This document shows positions 42,058 through 50,527 of a stretch of DNA of 64,000 bases, in pieces (positions within the stretch are counted from its first letter, which is position 1; each line of letters opens with the position of its first letter). The stretch comes from Candidatus Binatia bacterium (GTDB lineage: Bacteria > Desulfobacterota > Binatia > UBA9968 > JAJDTQ01), in contig OX638375.1 of assembly GCA_951813575.1 (NCBI GenBank), positions 558,001 to 622,000 of the forward strand, read 5' to 3'. The notes under the pieces were generated by a model. It was given only the letters and a program-made list of their open reading frames with translations. It was not told the origin of the DNA and did not search any database. A program made the translations under genes and the position numbers.

Positions 42058-42912
42058 TCAACGACGGGAACGCGTCAGCCCCAGACTTCGAAGCCGGGCC
42101 AGGAGGAACTCGGGCGTGATCGGCTTGCTCAACACTTCACGCACCGCCGCTCCGGCCTCGCCGGGTTCCGCGGCCCGGGCCAGGAGGGACTCCAACTCCA
42201 CCTCGGTTTCCGCCCATTGCCTGATGGGATAGAGCACGTCCATGGCCGCCGCCCGCAGCTCATACCGGTCCCGGAACGCGCCCGTGGCGGCGACGAAGTT
42301 CCGCGCCACCTCGGGAAGCGCGTCCTCCCAGGACGATTCGCTTCCGACGCCGCTCCGCACGGCGCTGGACGACTGGTCCTTGAGATGGGCGGGAAGCACC
42401 AGCGGGCGGACCCGGTCCCGGTAGGGACGATTCTCGGGCTGTTCCAGCAAGGCCGCCAGGTCCTCGCCGCCCCAGTCCTCCCGATTGGCGCCGATCAGCC
42501 GCGCGCGGGCGAACAGTGCGTCCAGCGCGCGGTCACGGTCCTGGTAGTACCTGGGGTCGAAGATCTGGAGCACCTTGTCCATGCCGACGATGAACCAGAG
42601 CTCCACGCCGCGGCCGCAACAGGCCTGGAACGCCGGCGCCTGCTCGGCGTAAAGGCCGCGGTTGACGACCGCGACGGCCGACCAGGGGCGACCCCGCCCC
42701 ATCAGAGACAGCAACAGCAACCGATCCTCGCGGATCAGGCCTTCCAGCCGTTCCTTGTCGACGATGACGCTACTCAGGGAGAATACGACGTGGTCCAGGT
42801 CGAACCGCCGCCGGGCCTCGACCGCCAGTTCCAGATGGGCAATGGTGGGCGGATTGAAGGAGCCCGGCAGTATGCCTACCCGGCCGCCGTCGATGCGCTC
42901 CGGCCCGCCCAC
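42058..42912 (-). CDS. Nicotinamide/nicotinate mononucleotide adenylyltransferase-like protein
   Basis: 284 residues. The first half is a nucleotidyltransferase: GILPGSFNPPTIAHLEL carries the (H/T)xGH-like site (TIAH here, so the Gly is replaced) and QSSSAVRSGV matches the ISSTxxR motif. About 80 extra residues follow at the C-terminus. The altered site means NAD synthesis is not certain. GTG 42912 has GAGG eight bases upstream. The frame stays open, without a standard start codon, back to the stop of the zinc-ribbon gene at 43015. Confidence 0.72.
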   Translation of the reverse strand: MGGPERIDGGRVGILPGSFNPPTIAHLELAVEARRRFDLDHVVFSLSSVIVDKERLEGLIREDRLLLLSLMGRGRPWSAVAVVNRGLYAEQAPAFQACCGRGVELWFIVGMDKVLQIFDPRYYQDRDRALDALFARARLIGANREDWGGEDLAALLEQPENRPYRDRVRPLVLPAHLKDQSSSAVRSGVGSESSWEDALPEVARNFVAATGAFRDRYELRAAAMDVLYPIRQWAETEVELESLLARAAEPGEAGAAVREVLSKPITPEFLLARLRSLGLTRSRR

Positions 42913-43014
42913 CAGGACGGCCTCGGGCGCATCGGCGGCCTCGATGCTCTCAAGCGCCTGCCGGAACCGGAACAGACGCGTCAGATCGAAAAAGTCCTGC
43001 TGCGACAGGCTCTC

Positions 43015-43161
43015 CTATTTCCAGATATTGGGGCTCTCTTCCTCGGGAAAATACACGTCGCAAAAAGGACAGTGAAACTCCATTCCGGACCCCAGCATGT
43101 GCGGGTTCACGACGAACTTTTCACTGCATTTCGGACACGTCACTTCAACAGCCTGACCCAT
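43015..43161 (-). CDS. 48-residue zinc-ribbon protein (MJ0042-like)
   Basis: Short complete gene: ATG 43161, TAG 43015-43017, with AAAGGAAAG as ribosome site about 7 bases upstream. The product has CPKC at residues 9-12 and CPFC at 31-34 spaced by 18 residues, the MJ0042 finger layout (VTCPKCSEKFVVNP), and an acidic tail ending in NIWK. It probably binds one zinc. Function unknown. It lies between the palindromic repeat at 43177 and the NMN-adenylyltransferase-like gene, and its TAG is in frame with the latter. Confidence 0.75.
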   Translation of the reverse strand: MGQAVEVTCPKCSEKFVVNPHMLGSGMEFHCPFCDVYFPEEESPNIWK

Positions 43162-43176
43162 GAAGCTTTCCTTTCA

Positions 43177-43224
43177 CCAGTGGCCTGTAACTTGCGACTC
43201 GACAACAACCTTACAGTCCACTAG
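43177..43224. repeat. 48-base short member of the CTAG palindrome family
   Basis: Starts CCAGTGGCCTGTAA and ends with the complement of CTAGTGGACTGTAA, so the outer 14 bases pair with two mismatches. The same 14-base end opens the 165-base element at 37531. The terminal CTAG gives the TAG stop of the UbiD gene at 43221-43223. Confidence 0.65.
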
Positions 43225-44666
43225 GACCAATAAGTGGTGCGGTCTATGGGAATGTGGGAGAGGATCTCTCCCGGTATGAAATCCTCGATCTTGATCCTTT
43301 GCATGGCCTCGTCCGGCACCTTCGACACCGGGGAGAACGGCCGGTCCAGCGGCCGCGTGGCATCCACGATCATGCCGGACGTCTTGATCTCGTCCACCAG
43401 CGACGGGTCCAGGAAGTTGCCGCGGAAGAGCGGCTTCAGGATCGACACCTGACGGTGCGGCTGCACCCGTGTCGCCAGGGCCCACAGGATATCCGTGGAG
43501 TCATAGACGTTGATGTCGTCGTCGAAGACGAAGACGTTCTTGGTATGGTCGAAGGTCAGTGCCGCGGCCGCCGCCCGGCCGGGATCGCCTTCGGACATCT
43601 TCTTCATGGAGATGAACACGTTGTAGTGGGCGTGCCGGCCCATCTTGCACACCGCCGTCACCCCCGGCACCGCCTCGCGGCAACGCCGCAGGTACGCGCC
43701 CTCCCGCGGCAGGTCCATCCAGGGCTTGTCGCCTTCCGGCGTGATGATGGACTGGAACATGGCGCCCTTGCGCCAGTTCATGGCCGTGACCTTGTAGTCC
43801 ACGCAAGTGGTGTAGCGCTGCGGCCCGAGATAGCCCGGAGCCTCACCGAAGGGACCTTCCACGACGCGCTTGTTGGGTTGCAGCAGGCCTTCGATGACCA
43901 GCTCGGCGTCCGCGGGTATGAGGAAGTTGTCGCCCCAGGTGGAGGACGGCGTGAGCCGCAGGGGCTCCTGCATGTAGCCGCCGATAATCTCGAACTCACT
44001 CACCTCGAAGGGGCCGCTGTAGCAGGCACCCATGTGGTAGGCCGGGTGGTGCCCCAGGACCGTGGCCACGGGACACTCCATGTTGTTGTCCTCGTAGTCC
44101 CTGAAGATCTTCCACAGGTGGCGCGGCGAGGCGTACAACGCCGTGCTCTGGGGCGACTTGATCTCCATCCGATGGTACGAGCAGTTGTAGATTCCGGAGG
44201 TCCGTTCCTTGGTGATGGTGGACATGACGATGTAGGGGCCGCCGTCCATGTAGTGATGCCGCATGATGGGAATCTGATAGATATCCACGTCCTTGCCGCT
44301 CTGGACGTTCTCCATGACGGGAGCCTGGTCGCGTTCGATGACCACCGGGGCGATGCGGTGCTCCTCGAGCTCCAGACAGCGGTCGGTCATGGCCTCCCGG
44401 CTCATGCTCCTGTCCATCCCGAGAGCGACCTGGGTCTTGCCCTGCGAGATCTCGCAGTTCATGGTCAGCTTGATGTCGGACGGCTTCCCGTGAAGGTCCA
44501 ACGGGTTGTCGAAAACCAGGATGGGAAACTTTCTCTCCGCATCGAGGTGCTTGATGAGCGCGCTCACGTCGTAATGAGCCGGATCCACCTGCTTGGTCAC
44601 GTGGACCACCTCGTTGGGAATCTCTCGCCGGCAGTCTTCCAGAAACGATCCCAGGCTCTTGGGCAT
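43221..44666 (-). CDS. UbiD-family decarboxylase (fourth copy)
   Basis: 481 residues. VEGPFGEAPGYLG keeps both catalytic glutamates, and SYHRMEIKSP holds the candidate Arg. It belongs to the larger UbiD branch with decarboxylases of (hydroxy)aryl acids, but the substrate is unknown. It is divergent from a complete tripartite tricarboxylate transporter (TctC at 44841), sharing a 174-base gap, which suggests that transporter brings in its acid substrate. The TAG stop comes from a palindromic repeat. Confidence 0.9.
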   Translation of the reverse strand: MPKSLGSFLEDCRREIPNEVVHVTKQVDPAHYDVSALIKHLDAERKFPILVFDNPLDLHGKPSDIKLTMNCEISQGKTQVALGMDRSMSREAMTDRCLELEEHRIAPVVIERDQAPVMENVQSGKDVDIYQIPIMRHHYMDGGPYIVMSTITKERTSGIYNCSYHRMEIKSPQSTALYASPRHLWKIFRDYEDNNMECPVATVLGHHPAYHMGACYSGPFEVSEFEIIGGYMQEPLRLTPSSTWGDNFLIPADAELVIEGLLQPNKRVVEGPFGEAPGYLGPQRYTTCVDYKVTAMNWRKGAMFQSIITPEGDKPWMDLPREGAYLRRCREAVPGVTAVCKMGRHAHYNVFISMKKMSEGDPGRAAAAALTFDHTKNVFVFDDDINVYDSTDILWALATRVQPHRQVSILKPLFRGNFLDPSLVDEIKTSGMIVDATRPLDRPFSPVSKVPDEAMQRIKIEDFIPGEILSHIPIDRTTYWS

Positions 44667-44779
44667 GTATCACCTCTCTCCTAAAGTGTTGGATTCTCGG
44701 TGCTGGATTTCCGAAGATTCCGGGTTCTTAACCGAAGCACCGGAGGTTGTCAAATCGGCACCCGGGCCGGCATTTGTGG

Positions 44780-44809
44780 TTGACATGCGGAGTGCCCCCG
44801 AAATAGAAG
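44780..44809 (+). promoter_or_regulatory. Candidate sigma-70 promoter for the tripartite transporter operon
   Basis: Perfect TTGACA at 44780-44785, 18-base spacer, TAGAAG at 44804-44809 (four of six). Transcription would start near 44816, about 25 bases before the tctC ATG, leaving room for its AAGGAG ribosome site. Confidence 0.4.
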
Positions 44810-44840
44810 AACAGTGGACCAACCCAGGAAGGAGCACCCA

Positions 44841-45920
44841 ATGAACCAACGTTACGCATCCCTTGCGGCCGTAGTCGCGGCCCTGTGCATCATTCTCGGC
44901 GCCGCAACCCAGGGAGCCGCCGAGACCTCTTTCAAAGGCAAGACCGTCGCCATCCTGATCCCCTACTCCGTGGGCGGCGCCGCGGACATCATGGCGCGCC
45001 AGATGCTTCCGTTCATCGGCAAGCAGATTCCGGGCAACCCCACCACCATCATCAAGAACATGCCCGGCGGCGGCGGCATCGTGGGCGAGAACTGGGTGTA
45101 CAACTCCGCGCCCGCCGACGGCACCATCATCGGGCAGTTTTCCACCTCGGTGACCGACACCATCTTCAAGCCCGGTAAGGTCAAGTTCGAGCTCGCCAAG
45201 CTCCAGTGGCTGGGCGGCGTGCGGGAGACCACCGTCACCTTCGTCAGCAAGGAGCTGGGCATCACCAAGGGCACCGAGCTGGGCGCGGTCAAGAAGAAGC
45301 TCTTCTTCGGCACCACGTCGATCCAGAGCCCGCGCTCCATGATCCCGCGGCTGCTCCTGAAGATCCTGGGCAAGGACCACAAGCTGGTGACGGGCTATGG
45401 CAGCAGCGGCGACATGCGCGCGGCCATCCGCCGGGGCGAGCTGAACATGACCAATGACAGCCAGAGCGGCTACTTCGCCGCGGTGCTGCCGATGGTGGAG
45501 GAGGGCGCGGTGGTGCCCATCGCCCAGGAAGGCACCGTGCAGGACGGCAAGATCGTCCGCGACCCGCGCCTGCCGGACCTGCCGACCTATTACGAGATCG
45601 TCCTGGAGCTCAAGGGCGAGTCCATCCGGAAGGACCCCAATTACCGGGCCATGGAGCTGCTGGCCTACCTCGGCGGCGTCCGCCGCGGCTGGGTCTACGC
45701 GGCCCGGGTCCCCAAGGACGTCTTCAACACCATGGCGGCCAGCTTCGACCGGTTCCTGAAGGACAAGGAGATGATCGCCCACTTCAAGAAGGCCATCGGC
45801 TTCCAGCTCGTGTCGCTGAACGCGTCCGCGGCCCAGTCCATCATCGACAAGGTGGTGGAGATCCAGAAGCGCGATCCCGAAGCCCTGGAGATCCTGAAGG
45901 CCATGGCCAAGAAGCCCTGA
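44841..45920 (+). CDS. TctC-type periplasmic substrate-binding protein of a tripartite tricarboxylate transporter
   Basis: 359 residues. Signal peptide: hydrophobic stretch LAAVVAALCIILGAA with cleavage expected after QGAA near residue 28. The mature part has VAILIPYSVGGAADIMARQM and NMPGGGGIVGENWVYNSAPADGT, the family's ligand-binding loops. It captures a carboxylic acid in the periplasm for TctA/TctB. ATG 44841 has AAGGAG seven bases upstream. The C-terminus is about 30 residues longer than usual. Confidence 0.9.
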   Translation: MNQRYASLAAVVAALCIILGAATQGAAETSFKGKTVAILIPYSVGGAADIMARQMLPFIGKQIPGNPTTIIKNMPGGGGIVGENWVYNSAPADGTIIGQFSTSVTDTIFKPGKVKFELAKLQWLGGVRETTVTFVSKELGITKGTELGAVKKKLFFGTTSIQSPRSMIPRLLLKILGKDHKLVTGYGSSGDMRAAIRRGELNMTNDSQSGYFAAVLPMVEEGAVVPIAQEGTVQDGKIVRDPRLPDLPTYYEIVLELKGESIRKDPNYRAMELLAYLGGVRRGWVYAARVPKDVFNTMAASFDRFLKDKEMIAHFKKAIGFQLVSLNASAAQSIIDKVVEIQKRDPEALEILKAMAKKP

Positions 45921-46025
45921 ACCGGGTCGCGGCCCTCGGCCGGGTGCTGCCCGCCCCGCGGGGATCCTTCGTTGCCGGCAAGGCGCGACCATCCCTAGGG
46001 GCGGGCATCACCGGATCCCCTTATC
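45921..46025. repeat. tctC-tctA intergenic gap containing a diverged repeat fragment
   Basis: 105 bases. Bases 45971-46012 match the inside of the 165-base repeat (from 37580) at about 32 of 42 positions by eye, starting GTTGCCGGCAAGGCGCGAC and ending GGCGGGCATCAC. It has no outer CTAG arms here. I see no strong terminator, so tctA is probably still in the tctC transcript at a lower level. Confidence 0.45.
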
Positions 46026-47627
46026 GTGAACCTCAAACGTAGCCTGAGCTGGCTCGTCTTTCTGGCGGTCCTCGCGGTGTGGATCTTCCTGGCCCAAGGC
46101 ATGGCCGGAAAGATCGGCGCCGCCTCGCTGGAAGGGTTCGTCCGGGTCTTCTCCTGGCCCGCGTTCGGCTACCTGCTGCTGGGCAACCTCATCGGATTCG
46201 CGGTGGGCATGCTGCCGGGTCTCGGCGGACCCGTCACCATGGCCCTCATGCTGGGATTCGCGTTCCAGCTCAAGATGGACGCGGTGGAAGCGTTTTCCTT
46301 CCTGCTCGGAATGATGGCCGTCACCGCCACCACCGGCGACATCACCTCCATCCTCTTCGGCATCCCGGGCGAAGGGTCGACAGCCTCCACCATCGTGGAA
46401 GGCCACCCCATGGCCAAGAAAGGCGAAGCCGGCCGGGCCCTGGGCGCCTCGCTCATGAGCTCGCTCATGGGGGCGCTCATCGGCGCCGGCGCCATCGCCG
46501 TGGCCATCCCCGTCGTGACGCCCCTGGTGCTGGCCCTGGGCACCCCGGAGTTCTTCATGCTCACGGTGGCCGGGGTGACCTTCGTGGGCGCCCTGAGCGG
46601 CGGCAGCGTGATCAAGGGGCTGGCCGCCGGGGGCCTGGGCTTCATCTTCTCGCTGGTGGGGCTGGACATGCAGACCGCCACCGAACGCTTTACCTTCGGC
46701 ACCATGTACCTGTGGGGGGGCGGCGAAACCGGCGGCGCCGGCATCGGACTGGTGCCGGCCACGGTGGGGCTGTTCGCCATCCCCGAGATCATCGACCTGG
46801 CCACCAAGGGCGGCAGCATCGCCCAGGCTCACGTCGGACGCCTGGGCGGCGTGCTCCAGGGCGTCAAGGACGCGCTGCGGCACTGGTGGCTGGTGGCCCG
46901 GTGCAGCGCCATGGGCACCTACATCGGCATCATCCCGGGCATGGGCGGGCCCGTGTCCCAGTGGGTGGCCTACGCCCACGCCATGCAGTCCTCGGGCAAG
47001 CACGACCAGGTGGGCACCGGCGTCATCGAAGGCGTCGTGGGCCCCGGCGCGGCCAACAACTCGACCCTCGGGGGCGCGCTCATCCCCACCATCGCCTTCG
47101 GCATCCCCGGCAACGTCACCACGGCCATCCTGCTGGGAGCCTTCCTTGTCCTGGGCCTCCGTCCGGGCACTTCCATGCTGACCAAGGACCTGGACGTCAC
47201 CTTCTCGCTGGTATGGGTGCTGGTGGTGTCCAACGTCATCACGGTGTCGGTCTGTTTCCTGTTCCTGAACCAGTTGGCGCGGCTCACGCGCATCAAGGGA
47301 ACGCTGCTGATCCCGCCGCTGTTGCTGTTCATCTACCTGGGCTCCTACACCCACACCAACAGCTTCGGCGACATCATCATCACCCTGATCTTCGGCGCCC
47401 TGGGCTGGCTCATGGTGGTGTTCGACTGGTCCAGGCCGGCGCTGTTGCTGGGGCTGGTGCTGGGGCGGCTGGCGGACAACTACCTGTGGATCACCTACTC
47501 CCGCTACGACTTCGGCTTCCTCGCGCGCCCGGGGGTGCTGATCATCCTGTGCGTGATTCTGGCCAGCATCGCCTTTCCGGTGATACGCGACCGCCGCCGC
47601 CAGCGGGCGGCCGGGAACGCGCCATGA
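46026..47627 (+). CDS. TctA-type large membrane subunit of the tripartite tricarboxylate transporter
   Basis: 533 residues, about 11-12 membrane segments. The two inverted family motifs are present: GMLPGLGGPVTMALML near residue 62, with LFGIPGEGSTASTIVEGH after it, and IGIIPGMGGPVSQWVAYAHA near 300. It forms the sodium- or proton-driven channel for a (di/tri)carboxylate. The GTG start has only a weak ribosome site. It overlaps tctB by four bases (ATGA). Confidence 0.92.
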   Translation: MNLKRSLSWLVFLAVLAVWIFLAQGMAGKIGAASLEGFVRVFSWPAFGYLLLGNLIGFAVGMLPGLGGPVTMALMLGFAFQLKMDAVEAFSFLLGMMAVTATTGDITSILFGIPGEGSTASTIVEGHPMAKKGEAGRALGASLMSSLMGALIGAGAIAVAIPVVTPLVLALGTPEFFMLTVAGVTFVGALSGGSVIKGLAAGGLGFIFSLVGLDMQTATERFTFGTMYLWGGGETGGAGIGLVPATVGLFAIPEIIDLATKGGSIAQAHVGRLGGVLQGVKDALRHWWLVARCSAMGTYIGIIPGMGGPVSQWVAYAHAMQSSGKHDQVGTGVIEGVVGPGAANNSTLGGALIPTIAFGIPGNVTTAILLGAFLVLGLRPGTSMLTKDLDVTFSLVWVLVVSNVITVSVCFLFLNQLARLTRIKGTLLIPPLLLFIYLGSYTHTNSFGDIIITLIFGALGWLMVVFDWSRPALLLGLVLGRLADNYLWITYSRYDFGFLARPGVLIILCVILASIAFPVIRDRRRQRAAGNAP

Positions 47628-48190
47628 GCTCCCGGCGACTCTCCATCGCCTTCACCGGCGGATTGTTCGTGATGATGGCCTGGGCGCTGTGGGAAGCCGC
47701 TGGATGGGAGCTGCAGGCCAGCCTCATGGCCTGGCTCATCGGCCTGCCCACGGCGGCGCTGCTGGCGGTCCAGCTTGGGCGGGAGCTCCTGGGGCGGGCG
47801 GAGCGGGCGGTCCCGGCCGGAGAAGACGAGCCAGGACTCCTGGACCCCTCGCTGGTGGAGCGGGAGGTCGAGCCGCTGGACCCGGCCGAGGAACGGCGCC
47901 GCACCGCCAATATCATCGCCTGGATCCTCGGCTTCGCCGCCGCCATCTGGCTGGTGGGCTTCCAGTTGGGGATCGGGCTGGCGACGCTGCTCTATCTCAA
48001 GAGCGCCGGCGAGAGGTGGCCCACCGTCATCGGCATCACCGTGGGGGTCCTGGCCGGGGTCGTGCTGGTGTTCGACTGCGGCATGCACATCTTCTTTGCC
48101 GAAGGCAAGCTCTTCACCTGGACCGGCCTGACCGCCACCCCGCTTTTCAACAGCTTCTGCTACCAGGTCACGAGCCCCTTCAAGGGCTGA
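47624..48190 (+). CDS. TctB-like small membrane subunit of the tripartite tricarboxylate transporter
   Basis: 188 residues with four predicted membrane helices: about 8-25, 32-52, 95-120 and 130-150. Between the second and third is an acidic loop (EDEPGLLDPSLVEREVEPL). Size, topology and position directly after tctA support the TctB role even though sequence similarity within the family is low. It is followed by a strong terminator at 48212-48244. Confidence 0.82.
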   Translation: MSSRRLSIAFTGGLFVMMAWALWEAAGWELQASLMAWLIGLPTAALLAVQLGRELLGRAERAVPAGEDEPGLLDPSLVEREVEPLDPAEERRRTANIIAWILGFAAAIWLVGFQLGIGLATLLYLKSAGERWPTVIGITVGVLAGVVLVFDCGMHIFFAEGKLFTWTGLTATPLFNSFCYQVTSPFKG

Positions 48191-48211
48191 GTCTCGTCCA
48201 CGCCGCCAAAC

Positions 48212-48244
48212 GCAAAAGGCCGGGACACCGTCCCGGCCTTTTGC
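48212..48244. terminator. Two-way rho-independent terminator
   Basis: A perfect 15-base stem, GCAAAAGGCCGGGAC and its complement, closes a 3-base ACC loop; the stem itself gives a run of T on either strand. It lies between tctB (plus) and the convergent amidohydrolase gene (minus), so it can end both transcripts. Confidence 0.9.
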
Positions 48245-48263
48245 CCTCGACCCCGTCGCGTCC

Positions 48264-49352
48264 CTACAGCCCGTAGAGCGCCCGGCCGTTGTCGCTCAGG
48301 ATCTTCCGCTTCTGTTCCTCGGAAATGGTGTCGTTGCCGTTGAAGATCGTGAACGCGTCCACCTCGCTGGAGGCGTCGGTGTGGCCGTAGTCCGTGCCGA
48401 TGACGATGTTGTCGTCTCCCGCGTACTTGAGGACGTAGGGGAAGTCGTCGTCGGTCTGGGCCGACACGTAGATGTTGAACGCCTTCATGGGGTCCCTGGG
48501 ATATTCCGCCGTCCCGGACCTGCGGATGGTCTCGTTCACCACCCACGGCACCCACTGGGCCGAGGACTCGATGAATCCCCAGCGCAGGTCCGGAAACACC
48601 TTGGGCACCTCGCTCATCATCACCGTGAAGCACTGGGAGACCGTGGGAATGCGGAACACCGGCAGCCCGCCGCCGCTGTCGTAGCGGGGCCGGAACTGCG
48701 TCGCCATCCGCGGGCTGCCGATGGCGATATGGATGCCCATCATCATGTCGAGGCGCTGGGCCTCGTCGAAGATCGGGTAGAAATATGGATCCACCAGGTG
48801 CCGGTCGCCTTCGAAGGGACGGAGGCACACTCCCACGGCGCCGTTCTCCCGGGCGAAGCGGATCTGCTCGAGCGCTTCGTTCATGGTCATGGCCGGCACC
48901 ACGCAGATCCACCGGAGGCGTCCGCCGCCCTGCTTCCACACGTCCGCCATCCAGCGATTCCAGCTCCCGCACAGGGCGATCTCCGCGTCGGCGTGGTCCG
49001 TCACCTGCTCGATCCACATGGTGTTGTACAGGATCTGGACGTCGATGCCGAGCTCGTCCAGGTGATCGAGGCGCAACTGCACGTCGCGGAGCTCCCGGGC
49101 GTCCTGGGGCGTCTGCATCTGCCGGCCGGCCTTGGCCGACACCTCGTCGAGCTGCTGCTCGCTCAGGCTCTGGAACCGGAAACCCAGCACCCTGCCGTCC
49201 AGCACCCAGTACTGCGTGGTCAAGTCCTCGGGGTTGCCGAAAAGCCGGGGACGAAACTTCTTCTCCGAAGCATCCAGATAGTCCCACGTGGATTCGGTCT
49301 CCACCACGTGGGCGTCCGAGTCCACTACCATGTGCGTTCCGTTGCCGGACAT
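48264..49352 (-). CDS. Amidohydrolase-2 family protein (tandem copy 2)
   Basis: 362 residues, amidohydrolase-2 TIM barrel. N-terminal VVDSDAHVVET supplies the first metal His, MMGIHIAIGSP another, and IGTDYGHTDASSEVD the late catalytic Asp/His. Highly similar over the full length to the next gene upstream, e.g. FIESSAQWVPW and the QTDDDFP region are shared. Either a hydrolase or a non-oxidative decarboxylase. Lies 19 bases after its paralogue. Confidence 0.85.
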   Translation of the reverse strand: MSGNGTHMVVDSDAHVVETESTWDYLDASEKKFRPRLFGNPEDLTTQYWVLDGRVLGFRFQSLSEQQLDEVSAKAGRQMQTPQDARELRDVQLRLDHLDELGIDVQILYNTMWIEQVTDHADAEIALCGSWNRWMADVWKQGGGRLRWICVVPAMTMNEALEQIRFARENGAVGVCLRPFEGDRHLVDPYFYPIFDEAQRLDMMMGIHIAIGSPRMATQFRPRYDSGGGLPVFRIPTVSQCFTVMMSEVPKVFPDLRWGFIESSAQWVPWVVNETIRRSGTAEYPRDPMKAFNIYVSAQTDDDFPYVLKYAGDDNIVIGTDYGHTDASSEVDAFTIFNGNDTISEEQKRKILSDNGRALYGL

Positions 49353-49371
49353 TGCCGTTCTCCTTTTCGGG

Positions 49372-50460
49372 TTATTGGATGCCGTAAAGCTCCATCGGAT
49401 TGTCGCTCAGAATCTTCCGCTTGGCCTCGTCTTCCACCGTGGGGTCGGCCTTGAACTTGGTGATGGCATCCACCTCGCTGGACGAATCGGTGTGGCCGTA
49501 GTCGGTGCCGATGACGAGGTTGTCCTCCCCCGCGTACTTGAGCACGAACGGGAAATCGTCATCGGTCTGGGCGGTGACGTACACCTTGTACTCCTTGAAG
49601 GGATTGTCGGGATACTCCGCCTTGCCGGAGCGGCGTTTCGCTTCGTTGACGATCCAGGGCACCCACTGGGCCGACGACTCGATGAAGCCCCAGCGAAGGT
49701 CCGGGAAGACCCGCGGCACCTCGCTCATGATCAGCGACAGGCAGGTGACCACCGTGGGGACCCGGAACGGCGCGAAGCCGCCGGTCTTGTCGTACCGGGG
49801 CCGGAAATGCGAGATCAGCCCGGAGCTGCCGTTGGCGATGTGCACGCCGATGGCCATGTCCAGCTCCGAGGCCAGCTCGAAAACCGGATAGAAGTAAGGG
49901 TCCACCAGGTGCCGGTCGCCTTCGTAGGGCCGCATGCACACCGCCACCGCGCCGTGCTCCCGCGCGAAACGGATCTGCGGCAACGCCTCGTTCAGATCCA
50001 TGGCGGGTATGACGCAGGACCACCGCAGCCTCCCCTGCCCCGCCTTCCAGACGTCGGCCATCCAGCGGTTCCAGGCCAGGCAAAGCGCGGCCTCGGCGTC
50101 CGCGCGATCCGCCACCCGCTCGATCCAGAGGGTGTTGTGCATGACCTGGACGTCCACCCCCAGCTCGTCGAGCTGGGCCAGGCGCAGGCCCACGTCATCG
50201 AGCTCGCGGGAGGCCTGGGGCGTGGTGAACCGGCGGCCGGCCTTGTCCGACAGATCGTCGAGCTGCTGTTCGCTCAGGGTGGCGAAACGCGCTCCCCGTA
50301 TCTTTCCGTCCAGCACCCAGTACTGCTTGTCCATGTCGGCGGCGCCGAACAACACCGGCCTGAACTTCCTGTCGGCGCCTTCGAGGTAGTCCCAGGTGCG
50401 TTCCGTCTCGATCACGTGGGCGTCGGCGTCCACCACCAAGGGGTGCCCGTTCTCTGCCAT
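49372..50460 (-). CDS. Amidohydrolase-2 family protein (tandem copy 1)
   Basis: 362 residues, same length and layout as 48264-49352 (by eye roughly two thirds identical), with VVDADAHVIET, IGVHIANGSS and IGTDYGHTDSSSEVD at the metal site. First gene of the pair: ATG 50460 has GAGGAG six bases upstream. Their divergence is greatest in the barrel loops around residues 200-230, which might reflect two related substrates. Confidence 0.85.
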   Translation of the reverse strand: MAENGHPLVVDADAHVIETERTWDYLEGADRKFRPVLFGAADMDKQYWVLDGKIRGARFATLSEQQLDDLSDKAGRRFTTPQASRELDDVGLRLAQLDELGVDVQVMHNTLWIERVADRADAEAALCLAWNRWMADVWKAGQGRLRWSCVIPAMDLNEALPQIRFAREHGAVAVCMRPYEGDRHLVDPYFYPVFELASELDMAIGVHIANGSSGLISHFRPRYDKTGGFAPFRVPTVVTCLSLIMSEVPRVFPDLRWGFIESSAQWVPWIVNEAKRRSGKAEYPDNPFKEYKVYVTAQTDDDFPFVLKYAGEDNLVIGTDYGHTDSSSEVDAITKFKADPTVEDEAKRKILSDNPMELYGIQ

Positions 50461-50527
50461 GTTTGTCTCCTCGGCCGATTTCACCTAGACTCGTGGACGG
50501 TATCTTTACTATCCCGCACAAACAGCA

